Of a stretch of DNA of 32,415 bases, positions 23,453 through 31,340 are shown piece after piece. A model generated the notes under the pieces. That model was not told where the DNA came from. It worked only from the letters and a program-made list of their open reading frames with translations, and did not search any database. The stretch comes from Flavobacterium sp. (GTDB lineage Bacteria > Bacteroidota > Bacteroidia > Flavobacteriales > Flavobacteriaceae), in assembly GCA_014378065.1 (NCBI GenBank), contig JACMOK010000098.1:1-32415 (forward strand), written 5' to 3'. Position numbers and translations under genes: made by a program. The first letter of the stretch is position 1. Every line of letters begins with the position of its first letter.

Positions 23453-24214
23453 TTATTGGTAAACCCTGACGTAATCAATAATAAAAGATTGTGGAAATAT
23501 GCTATCGTCTACCTCTGGACCACCGAAATCTCCTCCAATAGCCAGATTTAAAATTATATAGAATGGTTGATTGAAAGGCCAAACCGCTTCCGTTTTATCT
23601 TTGGGATTAAAAAGATACACTGACTGATCGTCTACAAAAAATTCAATTTTATCTTTGTCCCACTCAGCGGCATAAACGTGAAAGCCATCTTCCATCGTGT
23701 CTATTTTGGTTTTTTTTGTATTGATCGTATTCCCGTGGCTGTCTTCGGTATGCAGCGAAGTAAAAAGAATATTTGGTTCTCTTCCGACGTATTCCAAAAT
23801 ATCTATTTCACCACACTGAGGCCATTTGACTCGGTTGATGTTCGAACCTAGCATCCAAAATGCTGGCCAAATCCCACGTCCAACAGGGATCTTAGCTCTG
23901 GTCTCAAATCTGCCGTAAAGAAATTCCTTTTTACCTTTTGTTGTAATTCTGGACGACGAATACTTGCCGCCCTTTTTTTTCGCCGTAATCGTTAATTTTC
24001 CGTTGCGTACCTTTTGGTTCTCCTTCGTGTAAAGTTGTCTTTCGTGGTTTCCCCATCCGCAATTGGGGCAGCCATCGCCGACTTCAAAATTCCACGCCGA
24101 TTCGCGAAGTTTTGATCCGTTAAAGTTTTCTTCCCAAACAAGTTTTCTCTTAAGTTGTTGGGCAAACATAGATTGGATCGAAATTGCAATAAAAAGCAGG
24201 ATTATTTTTTTCAT
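23453..24214 (-). CDS. Secreted GH16 endo-beta-1,3-glucanase (laminarinase)
   Basis: This 253-residue glycoside hydrolase family 16 enzyme should cut internal beta-1,3 (or mixed beta-1,3/1,4) glucan bonds with retention. It begins MKKIILLFIAISIQSMFAQ, a Sec signal peptide with cleavage near residue 18. The longer frame from 24376 runs into the upstream GH3 gene, so the ATG at 24214 is chosen. Family features are LVWEENFNG (25-33), GRFETRAKIP (101-110), GIWPAFWMLG (114-123), the catalytic GEIDILEYVG (135-144) with nucleophile Glu136, Asp138 and acid/base Glu141, and the terminal YVRVYQ. It is a bare catalytic domain with no lipobox, CBM or sorting domain, so it is probably periplasmic. It starts seven bases after the GH3 stop. 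Confidence 0.93.
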   Translation of the reverse strand: MKKIILLFIAISIQSMFAQQLKRKLVWEENFNGSKLRESAWNFEVGDGCPNCGWGNHERQLYTKENQKVRNGKLTITAKKKGGKYSSSRITTKGKKEFLYGRFETRAKIPVGRGIWPAFWMLGSNINRVKWPQCGEIDILEYVGREPNILFTSLHTEDSHGNTINTKKTKIDTMEDGFHVYAAEWDKDKIEFFVDDQSVYLFNPKDKTEAVWPFNQPFYIILNLAIGGDFGGPEVDDSIFPQSFIIDYVRVYQ

Positions 24215-24221
24215 TATTGTC

Positions 24222-26522
24222 TTAGTTTGAATAGGAAAAGTTTGCCGTGGTCGTTTGGACTGAATTGGTGCCAACAAAAACTTCAAAATCACCTGGTTCT
24301 GCTTCCCATTTTCCGTTCGCAGAATAAAATTCGATGGTTTTTTCGTTGATGATAAAAGACACATTTTTAGTTTCATTAGGCATCAGTTCAACCAAAATAA
24401 AATCTTTAAGCTCTCTCACCGGCCTTGTATTGCTTCCGACTAAATCGCGGATGTACATCTGAACCACTTCTTTTCCAGTAACTTTACCCGTATTCTTTAT
24501 ATTTATGCTTACTTGAATATTTCCGTTTTTAGAGAATGAATTGGTATTGAGTGTTAACCCAGAATACTCAAATGCAGCATAACTCAGTCCAAATCCAAAT
24601 GGATACAAGGGCGAATTTTTTTGGTCAATATAGTGAGACCAAAAAACACTTTCGGGTTCATTCATCACCGGTCTTCCCGTGTTTTTATAATTATAATAAA
24701 TCGGTACCTGACCAACACTTCTAGGAAAAGTCATCGGCAGTTTCCCGCTCGGATTGTAGTCGCCATATAAAACTTGTGCGATTGCATTACCGCTTTGGGT
24801 ACCCAAATGCCAAGCTTCAACAATCGCCGGAAGATTTTCAGCAGCCCAAGGAATTGCCAACGGACGCCCATTGTTTAAGACCAAAACAAGATTGTGATTC
24901 ACCGCAAAAACGGCTTCTAGTAATTCTTGTTGGACGCCGGGAATTCCGAGCTCGGTGCGACTTCTTCCTTCACCCGTTTGTAATCCATGTTCCCCCAAAA
25001 CCATCACCACCACATCGGCTTGCCTTGCTATCGCGATGGCTTCAGCAAAACCGCTTTTATCTGTGGTGTTTATTTTAGTTTCCCACATAAATTGGGCTTT
25101 TCCCACCGTGACGTCAGCGCCTTTCGCATATGTCAGCTGATTGGCTGTGTACTTTTGTAACCCTTCAAAAACAGTGACAGCCGTATTGTCATCAGCCCCA
25201 ATTCTCCAACTTCCCAAGGGACTAGTTTTATCGTTAGCCAGCGCGCCGATCAAAGCAATTTTTTGACCTGACCTTTTCAGAGGGAGTAATTCTTTATTAT
25301 TTTTTAATAAAACGATCGATTTCTTGGCCATTTCTAAAACTTCTTGCTGAAAAGCGGCTTTGCCCACGGTAGCGGCTTCATGAGCCTCATTACAATATTT
25401 ATAGGGATCATCAAATAGGCCCAATTCAAATTTTATTCTAAGCACGCGTTTAACTGCGTCATCAATAAATTCTTGTTTTACCTTGCCTTCTCTAACCAAT
25501 GCTGATAAGTGTTCTAAATAAACATAAGATTCCATATCCATATCAGAGCCCGCATTCATAGAAATTTCGGCAGCATTTTTTTCGTCTTTAGCATACCCAT
25601 GAGAGATCATTTCTTTCATTGACCCCCAATCAGAAACGACAAAACCATTAAATCCCCAGTCTCCTTTAAGTATCTTGCGTTGTAAATAAGCATTTCCGGT
25701 TGCAGGGATGCCATTTAACTCATTAAATGAATTCATAAATGTCTTTACGCCCGCAGCTACAGCAGCCTTAAACGGGGGAAGAATTATATTTTGAAGCGTA
25801 GATTCACTGATGTCTACTGTATTGTAGTCCCTACCCGATTCCGCAAAAGCATAGCCTGCAAAATGCTTAGCACAAGCCAGAATAGTGGTATTGGATTTGA
25901 AATTATCGCCTTGAAAACCTTGGATACGTGCTTTAGCGACTCTGCTACCTAAGTACGGATCCTCTCCCGCTCCTTCCATGACCCTGCCCCATCTGGCATC
26001 CCGGGCAATATCGACCATTGGCGCAAATGTCCAGTTGATTCCGACAGCTGAAGCTTCTTCAGCCGCCATGGCCGCCGATCTTTTGATGGCTTCCATATCC
26101 CAACTAGCTGCTTCAGCCAACGGAATTGGACTAATTGTCTTGTAACCGTGAATTACATCAAAACCAAAGATCAATGGAATTCCCAATCGGGTTTGTTCCA
26201 CTGCAATCTTTTGAAATGCTTTCACATCTTTCACCCCTTTAACATTAAGCATCGCGCCTACCAAACCTTTCTTGAGATGCTCGTACTTAAGCGCGGCTTG
26301 ACCTTCTTTTGGTGTGGGGCCTGTGACATCGTAAAATCCGTTGTATTGGTTTAACTGTCCTATTTTCTCTTCCAATGTCATTAGGCTAAGAACCGAATCA
26401 ACGCTACTTTCAACCGAATGTATTTTAGTTCCCGTTGGAATAATAGTTTTTGAGGACTTACAACTTAAAAAAAATAGGACAGTTATAAAAAATCCATAGC
26501 ACAATAGCTGCTTTTTTTTCAT
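24222..26522 (-). CDS. GH3 beta-glucosidase lipoprotein
   Basis: The 766-residue family 3 glycoside hydrolase (BglX-like) removes terminal beta-linked glucose. A lipoprotein signal ends at Cys21 (LFFLSCKSS). The TIM-barrel domain starts near residue 40. KHFAGY (219-224) and FVVSDWGSM (294-302) are classic, and Asp298 is the nucleophile. The alpha/beta-sandwich domain (about 415-625) contains VVMVLGEHGLQTGEGRSRTEL in two parts, with the likely acid/base Glu, and the C-terminal fibronectin III-like domain covers about 690-766. Positioned between two GH16 genes and downstream of SusCD, it most likely hydrolyses laminari-oligosaccharides in the periplasm or at the outer membrane. Confidence 0.94.
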   Translation of the reverse strand: MKKKQLLCYGFFITVLFFLSCKSSKTIIPTGTKIHSVESSVDSVLSLMTLEEKIGQLNQYNGFYDVTGPTPKEGQAALKYEHLKKGLVGAMLNVKGVKDVKAFQKIAVEQTRLGIPLIFGFDVIHGYKTISPIPLAEAASWDMEAIKRSAAMAAEEASAVGINWTFAPMVDIARDARWGRVMEGAGEDPYLGSRVAKARIQGFQGDNFKSNTTILACAKHFAGYAFAESGRDYNTVDISESTLQNIILPPFKAAVAAGVKTFMNSFNELNGIPATGNAYLQRKILKGDWGFNGFVVSDWGSMKEMISHGYAKDEKNAAEISMNAGSDMDMESYVYLEHLSALVREGKVKQEFIDDAVKRVLRIKFELGLFDDPYKYCNEAHEAATVGKAAFQQEVLEMAKKSIVLLKNNKELLPLKRSGQKIALIGALANDKTSPLGSWRIGADDNTAVTVFEGLQKYTANQLTYAKGADVTVGKAQFMWETKINTTDKSGFAEAIAIARQADVVVMVLGEHGLQTGEGRSRTELGIPGVQQELLEAVFAVNHNLVLVLNNGRPLAIPWAAENLPAIVEAWHLGTQSGNAIAQVLYGDYNPSGKLPMTFPRSVGQVPIYYNYKNTGRPVMNEPESVFWSHYIDQKNSPLYPFGFGLSYAAFEYSGLTLNTNSFSKNGNIQVSINIKNTGKVTGKEVVQMYIRDLVGSNTRPVRELKDFILVELMPNETKNVSFIINEKTIEFYSANGKWEAEPGDFEVFVGTNSVQTTTANFSYSN

Positions 26523-26558
26523 TTTGGGAATTTCGAAGGTTTAAAAAAAGTCTATCGA

Positions 26559-26588
26559 CAAGAAGATTAATAAGCATTAATCTCCTTG
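26559..26588 (-). promoter_or_regulatory. Hairpin between GH16 and GH3 inside the glucan locus
   Basis: In the 102-base gap between the two genes, AGATTAAT (26564-26571) pairs perfectly with ATTAATCT (26576-26583) around AAGC. After one mismatch, CAAG (26559-26562) pairs with CTTG (26585-26588). On the transcribed minus strand the hairpin is followed, after about eight bases, by a run of seven T. It looks like a partial terminator or processing and stability element that could lower expression of the GH3 and last GH16 genes relative to the upstream genes. Confidence 0.5.
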
Positions 26589-26624
26589 CAACTGACTTAA
26601 ACAAAATGTATAAAAATTGTATTA

Positions 26625-28271
26625 CTATTGATAAACTCTAATATAATCGACTTCCATAGATGATTGTGTAAACGCAGGGTCTATGGCTCCTCCAAAAGTT
26701 CCTCCCATGGCCACATTTAAAATTAAGAAGAAATCACTATTAAACGGAATCGCGGCGCTATTTGCAACGGAGTGAAACAACACATCATCGACATACATCT
26801 TGATAGAAGCAGGACTCCAAATTGCCTTATAGACATGAAATTGCGTCGAGGCGTTTGCAATCGTGATGGTGTTGGTGTTTCCATTTCCTCCAGAATTTCC
26901 AGGATAGTGAAGCGTACCGTGAATGACATTGGGGAAATTGCCACGGTGTTCCATAATATCAATTTCACCACAACCTGGCCATGGAGTGGTGTTAATATTG
27001 GCTCCGAGCATCCAAATCGCTGGCCAAGTTCCGGCACCAGCAGGCATTTTGGCCCTGGCTTCAACTTTTCCATACGTAAATTGATATTTCCCTTGCGTTT
27101 TTAGTCGCGCCGAGGTATAACCTCCGCCTTCCGCTTTAGCAGTGATTTTTAAATTTCCGCCAGCTACAATTACATTGTCTGAATCGCTAGTATATGATTC
27201 TACTTCCCCATTACCAAAACCTCCACCGGTACCCAAATCATAGTTCCATTTGGTAGGATCTGGCGCGCCGTCAGTATTGAACTCGTCAGACCAAACCAAA
27301 TTGGTGTAGTCTACGGTTGGGGTTTGCACTGGTGGACTTGTGCTAAAAATATGGTACCAAGCTAAAGCGGGGTTACCACCCATCACGGCTCTTACAACCA
27401 TACGATTAGCTGTTATTGATAAAATTTCATAGGTATTTTGCCCAATATAATACCCCATAAATCCATTATCAGAAAAATTCAGCAGTGTTCCTCTAGTTTG
27501 GGTTTGATGTAAAGCATTCAAAGTCACAACTGATTCTGATGGACTAAGCGAAACATCTTTTAGGCCACTAACATCATAGGCGTAACATTGATCATTTCCG
27601 GCAGTTCCTCCTACTATGCCTTGAAAAGCAGTATTAAAGAAAGTTCTTCCGCCATTGTCTAATTGGTACTTAAGTTGACCACCAACCAGAGAAAACGTCA
27701 TCACATTTTCATACAAACAACTGCTGTCTGGCGAACCAGCCTTCTCAAATGGTGCTGCCTGATAATAGTTGGCATAATAATTTTTAGTTTCATCGTTATC
27801 GTTTTGTCCAACGCCCAAGTGACCGGGCTCTGCTGCTGCCCAATACCAATTTTTTTGAGTTCCTCCAGTTAAAAATTGAACCGCTTCCGGATCTGAAAAA
27901 TTACTTAAGACTTCGACTTCAATGGTAGTATTTGTAGAAATTCCTCCTTTTCCTGTAGCTACAACGGTAACTAAATAGGTGTTGAGTCCAGTTCTTGTAA
28001 ACCGATTTTCAAGCACACCACTTGGAGCTGCTTTGGGTGATGCGTTGTCAATGACATAGGTATATGAAATTGCATTATCAGCAGTTGCTGAAAACTTCAC
28101 TATTCCTGAACCATCACCATTTGGTGCTGCAGCGGTCTTTCCCAAAATATCAACTGCTACTTCTAGGTTAGTGGGTTTTCCTAGTGCGCCAAATGATTTT
28201 TCATCTTCCTGACAATTCACCATTAACAGCAAGGTTAGCAGGCAAATTGTGTTTACAAATATTTTTTTCAT
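26625..28271 (-). CDS. Modular GH16 laminarinase lipoprotein
   Basis: The 548-residue protein is a surface-type lipoprotein with lipobox Cys20 (LLLMVNCQED). The ATG at 28271 is chosen because the longer frame reads into the intergenic space. Domains in order are a PKD-like domain (about 34-122, ending in TTIEVEVLS), an unnamed middle module (about 124-312, NWYWAAAEPGHLGVGQND... to ALAWYHIFS), and the catalytic GH16 domain (322-548). The GH16 part shows LVWSDEFN, GKVEARAKMP, GTWPAIWMLG, and GEIDIMEHRG with Glu436, Asp438 and Glu441, ending YIRVYQ. It should be the cell-surface endo-glucanase that makes oligosaccharides for SusCD. It starts 16 bases after the binding-protein gene. Confidence 0.93.
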   Translation of the reverse strand: MKKIFVNTICLLTLLLMVNCQEDEKSFGALGKPTNLEVAVDILGKTAAAPNGDGSGIVKFSATADNAISYTYVIDNASPKAAPSGVLENRFTRTGLNTYLVTVVATGKGGISTNTTIEVEVLSNFSDPEAVQFLTGGTQKNWYWAAAEPGHLGVGQNDNDETKNYYANYYQAAPFEKAGSPDSSCLYENVMTFSLVGGQLKYQLDNGGRTFFNTAFQGIVGGTAGNDQCYAYDVSGLKDVSLSPSESVVTLNALHQTQTRGTLLNFSDNGFMGYYIGQNTYEILSITANRMVVRAVMGGNPALAWYHIFSTSPPVQTPTVDYTNLVWSDEFNTDGAPDPTKWNYDLGTGGGFGNGEVESYTSDSDNVIVAGGNLKITAKAEGGGYTSARLKTQGKYQFTYGKVEARAKMPAGAGTWPAIWMLGANINTTPWPGCGEIDIMEHRGNFPNVIHGTLHYPGNSGGNGNTNTITIANASTQFHVYKAIWSPASIKMYVDDVLFHSVANSAAIPFNSDFFLILNVAMGGTFGGAIDPAFTQSSMEVDYIRVYQ

Positions 28272-28287
28272 TTTTATTTTTTTTATT

Positions 28288-29835
28288 TTAATTAGACTGA
28301 ATAATATCATCGAAATAGTAGGTTGTGCCTGTACCTATGTTTCCAAAATCAAAAAACAGTATTAGCTTTTGATAATTATTGGCATTGTTAATCCCGGTAA
28401 AATCGTACGTTAAAGTTTCCCATCCGTTAGCAACAGTGGTGGTTGCATCTTCTTCAACGTTGATGGCGCTGTTTCCTAGTTTCTCTAATTTCATTTTTAC
28501 TACTACGCCAGCCTGAGGCGACCACACTTTCATTTTAATTTTCTGAAGTCCAGAAAAATTGATCGGCGTTGCAAGATCCAGTAACGAACCAGCATAAGTC
28601 AAGGCGGCCGCTCCTTTGGTAAAAGCAGCTACTTTTGTAGAGGTATTTATTCCCGTCGGACTTGGATTATCTATCACCTGAGTATCTGCACCCGCAAAAC
28701 TTGTAAAAGTGTAAGGCAACGTGGTAGATTGAAAATTGATAGGCAATACCAGCACCTCCGCTCCAGAAGTCAATTGGATATCATCAAAATAATAATCAAG
28801 CCCGGTGCCTGCATTTCCAAAGTTAAAAAATACAACCACGCGTTGGTAATTATTGGCAGTGTTGATCCCTGCAAAGTTAAATGTCAATTCTTCCCAACCA
28901 TTGGTAATCGTATTGGTAACATCCACCTCTGCATTTATATTTGGATTTAATAAATTTTCCAATTTCATTTTTACGGTAATTCCAGATTCTGGCGACCAAA
29001 CTTTCAGTTTTATTTTGTTTAAAGTTGAAAAATCGATTGGCGCACCCAGCTCGATAAAAGATCCGGCGTAAACTTCTGAACCAACAATTTTGTTAAGTTT
29101 GGCTACTTTAGCACTGCTGTTTCCCGTTCCGATATCTGGATTGCTGACCACCGAAGTATTGGCTCCGCCAAAACTAGTAAAGGCATAACTAAGCGTAGAC
29201 GACTCAAAATCGACCGGTAACAGAATCGGATTTGAGATAATCACCGTTTGTGTATAATCTGTAACGGCAACTCCGCCGCTCATGGCCACCACTCTGACCA
29301 CAAATGTTCCGGTATTGGCGTAAGTGTGCGTAATGGTCTCCCCTTCCATAAAGTCGACGGCATCATTGGGATTTTCTCCAAAATAAACTTGAAAAAAAGT
29401 TTCCAAACTTGCAGTAGCACTAACTGTAATTGCCAGATTATTGCCAGGCACATTCGCTACATTGACCATCAGATTGGTCGGAGCCACGAATGAAACGGTT
29501 AATTCTTGGATTACTTCGGTCTGCTTTCCGCTGATAGTGGTGGCGATGATTCTCACTTGGTAAACCCCTTCAGCGTAAGTGTGTTTGGTCGAATTTCCGG
29601 GCGTTACAAAATCAGAATCGACCGTTAAATCCCCAAAAATGATTTGATATTCGGTAACACCTTCGCCCCTTGGCGTGAAGGTGACCTCGCCTGAATTGTC
29701 TTGTTTGATTGTCATTAGCGCGGAAACGTTCGCAGGAGCAGTTACCGCCTCTAAATCAACATCGTTATTTTCTTTTGAACAACCCGAAAAGAGCGCCAGA
29801 GTAAACAGACTTATTACAACATGTATTTTTTTCAT
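28288..29835 (-). CDS. Surface glycan-binding lipoprotein with duplicated module
   Basis: The 515-residue lipoprotein (lipobox Cys19, LFSGCSKEN) occupies the SusE/surface-glycan-binding-protein position after SusD. Two PKD-like domains (about 34-116 and 118-201) are followed by two tandem copies of a module of about 150 residues (206-354 and 364-513). Each copy has an LPxxFxSxTLxYxFTSFxGA start, a KIKxKVWSP block, a GWExLTxxFxGIN block and an FFxFGNxGTGxxYYFDDI end. The module looks like a carbohydrate-binding beta-sandwich (family 4/CBM_4_9-like), and binding of beta-1,3-glucan is inferred from context. No catalytic motif or T9SS domain is seen. The two modules are clearly an internal duplication. 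Confidence 0.85.
   Translation of the reverse strand: MKKIHVVISLFTLALFSGCSKENNDVDLEAVTAPANVSALMTIKQDNSGEVTFTPRGEGVTEYQIIFGDLTVDSDFVTPGNSTKHTYAEGVYQVRIIATTISGKQTEVIQELTVSFVAPTNLMVNVANVPGNNLAITVSATASLETFFQVYFGENPNDAVDFMEGETITHTYANTGTFVVRVVAMSGGVAVTDYTQTVIISNPILLPVDFESSTLSYAFTSFGGANTSVVSNPDIGTGNSSAKVAKLNKIVGSEVYAGSFIELGAPIDFSTLNKIKLKVWSPESGITVKMKLENLLNPNINAEVDVTNTITNGWEELTFNFAGINTANNYQRVVVFFNFGNAGTGLDYYFDDIQLTSGAEVLVLPINFQSTTLPYTFTSFAGADTQVIDNPSPTGINTSTKVAAFTKGAAALTYAGSLLDLATPINFSGLQKIKMKVWSPQAGVVVKMKLEKLGNSAINVEEDATTTVANGWETLTYDFTGINNANNYQKLILFFDFGNIGTGTTYYFDDIIQSN
28291..29220 (-). repeat. Tandem duplicated module in the glycan-binding lipoprotein
   Basis: Copy one covers about 28774-29220 and copy two about 28291-28746. 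Translated, they align over about 150 residues with many identities, including FTSF, KVWSP, VKMKLE, NGWE, NNYQ and YYFDD. The join is a short linker (about residues 355-363). Confidence 0.8.
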
Positions 29836-29847
29836 AATTCTTTTTTT

Positions 29848-31329
29848 TTAATATCCTGGATTTTGTTGCCAATTGCCATTGGAGTATTGAATTTCTTCGA
29901 TTGGTATTGGAAATATTTCATTTTTGCCTGCTGTAAATCCGTCAATCTCTTGAGCCGCTTTACCTGTTCGCACCAAATCAAAGAAACGATGTCCTTCTCC
30001 AACCAATTCCACCCTTCTTTCTGCCAAAATAAAATCAGTTAAGGCAGCCCCTGACGTCGTAATATCGTGATTGTTATCTCCAAAAGCCCTTCTTCTTACC
30101 TGGTTAAGGTACTCCCGTGCTTTTGCGTCGCTGATGCCACCACGACTATTTGCTTCTGCTGCCATTAATAGCACATCGGCATAGCGGATGGAACGGTAAT
30201 TATTAGGATTGGTAAGATTTTGATCGCCTATATTCTGATCACCTTGCCGGGCAATATATTTTCTGTTAAAATAACCAGTGTGTTTGTATCCTATTCCGTA
30301 GGTTGCATTATTCGCCGCAGCCCAAGCTACTATGTCTAATATCGCTACGCTTTTTCTGCGATCACCGGCCTCGAATGCATCAACGACTTCTTGTCTTGGG
30401 ACATTAAAACTAAATCCAGAATCGAATATGGGTCCAACATAATTTCTCACACCGTTAAAACCTACCGCTACATTGCCTTCACTACATTGCAAACAGCCAA
30501 AACCGGCACCTTCGGCATCAGTATATTGAACTTCAAATACTGATTCGGGACCATTTTCTCCCTGATTTTCAAAAATCGAATTATAATCTGCCACAAGTGT
30601 GTAAGAGTTGGAAGCAATCAGTTCTTCAAACACATTCGACGCATTGACGAACTTATTTTGATACAAATATATTTTTCCAAGTAAGGCTTGTGCCGCACCT
30701 TTTGTAGCCCGTCCCTTTACCGTGTTTGCGTCAAGTGGTTTCAAATTGGCTACTGCAAACAATAAGTCAGATTCTATAGCCGCGTATACCTCAGCTACCG
30801 AAGATCTAGGAATTTTAGTAACATCGTTTACCGTAAATCGTTTGTCGCCGCTTAACGGAATTCCACCGAACCACTTTACCAATTCAAAGTTATAGTAGGC
30901 TCTTAAAAAACGGGTTTCTCCAATGACCTGATTCTTGTTCGGAAAATCAGTTTTGTCCTTAAATTCGAGAATATAGTTGGCCCTTTGTACCCCGGCAAAC
31001 ATCCAGTCCCAAATATTTTTAAGATTCGCATTGTTGGAAGTATGGATCATATCATCAATTTGTTGTATCCCAATTACATCCGTGGCACTTTCTCCGCCAG
31101 AGTTGGTGTTGTCTGAAGCTATTTCTCCCAGCATCACGTTGATGTAGGAAGATTGTAATAAATCATAAACGCCTATTAAAGCCTGATTGTAATCGGCCTC
31201 AGAATTAAAATAATTTTCGGAATCTATTGAATAAAGTGCTTTTCTGTTTACAAATTCATCAGTACACGAAACTGAAGTTGCAAACAGGAGGATGGTTAAA
31301 GCAATCGTAAATATTATATTTTTTTTCAT
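29848..31329 (-). CDS. SusD/RagB-family outer-membrane lipoprotein
   Basis: The 493-residue SusD-like protein is the lid of the SusCD transporter and captures oligosaccharides at the surface. The lipoprotein signal ends at Cys22 (TSVSCTDEF). Typical SusD features are the N-terminal NYFNSEADYNQALIGVYDLL, the tetratricopeptide-like helices around RFLRAYYNFELVKWFGGIPL in blocks (about 143-162), and RSIRYADVLLMAAEA (about 376-390). The C-terminal part has LAERRVELVGEGHRFFDLVR in outline, and the end reads IQYSNGNWQQNPGY. It starts 11 bases after the SusC stop and is co-transcribed with it. Confidence 0.96.
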   Translation of the reverse strand: MKKNIIFTIALTILLFATSVSCTDEFVNRKALYSIDSENYFNSEADYNQALIGVYDLLQSSYINVMLGEIASDNTNSGGESATDVIGIQQIDDMIHTSNNANLKNIWDWMFAGVQRANYILEFKDKTDFPNKNQVIGETRFLRAYYNFELVKWFGGIPLSGDKRFTVNDVTKIPRSSVAEVYAAIESDLLFAVANLKPLDANTVKGRATKGAAQALLGKIYLYQNKFVNASNVFEELIASNSYTLVADYNSIFENQGENGPESVFEVQYTDAEGAGFGCLQCSEGNVAVGFNGVRNYVGPIFDSGFSFNVPRQEVVDAFEAGDRRKSVAILDIVAWAAANNATYGIGYKHTGYFNRKYIARQGDQNIGDQNLTNPNNYRSIRYADVLLMAAEANSRGGISDAKAREYLNQVRRRAFGDNNHDITTSGAALTDFILAERRVELVGEGHRFFDLVRTGKAAQEIDGFTAGKNEIFPIPIEEIQYSNGNWQQNPGY

Positions 31330-31340
31330 GTTTCTGTAAA

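Noticed and set aside
24776..25078. 100-residue plus-strand open frame inside the GH3 gene
   Set aside because: Antisense shadow of a well-supported beta-glucosidase; its histidine- and arginine-rich translation shows no family pattern.
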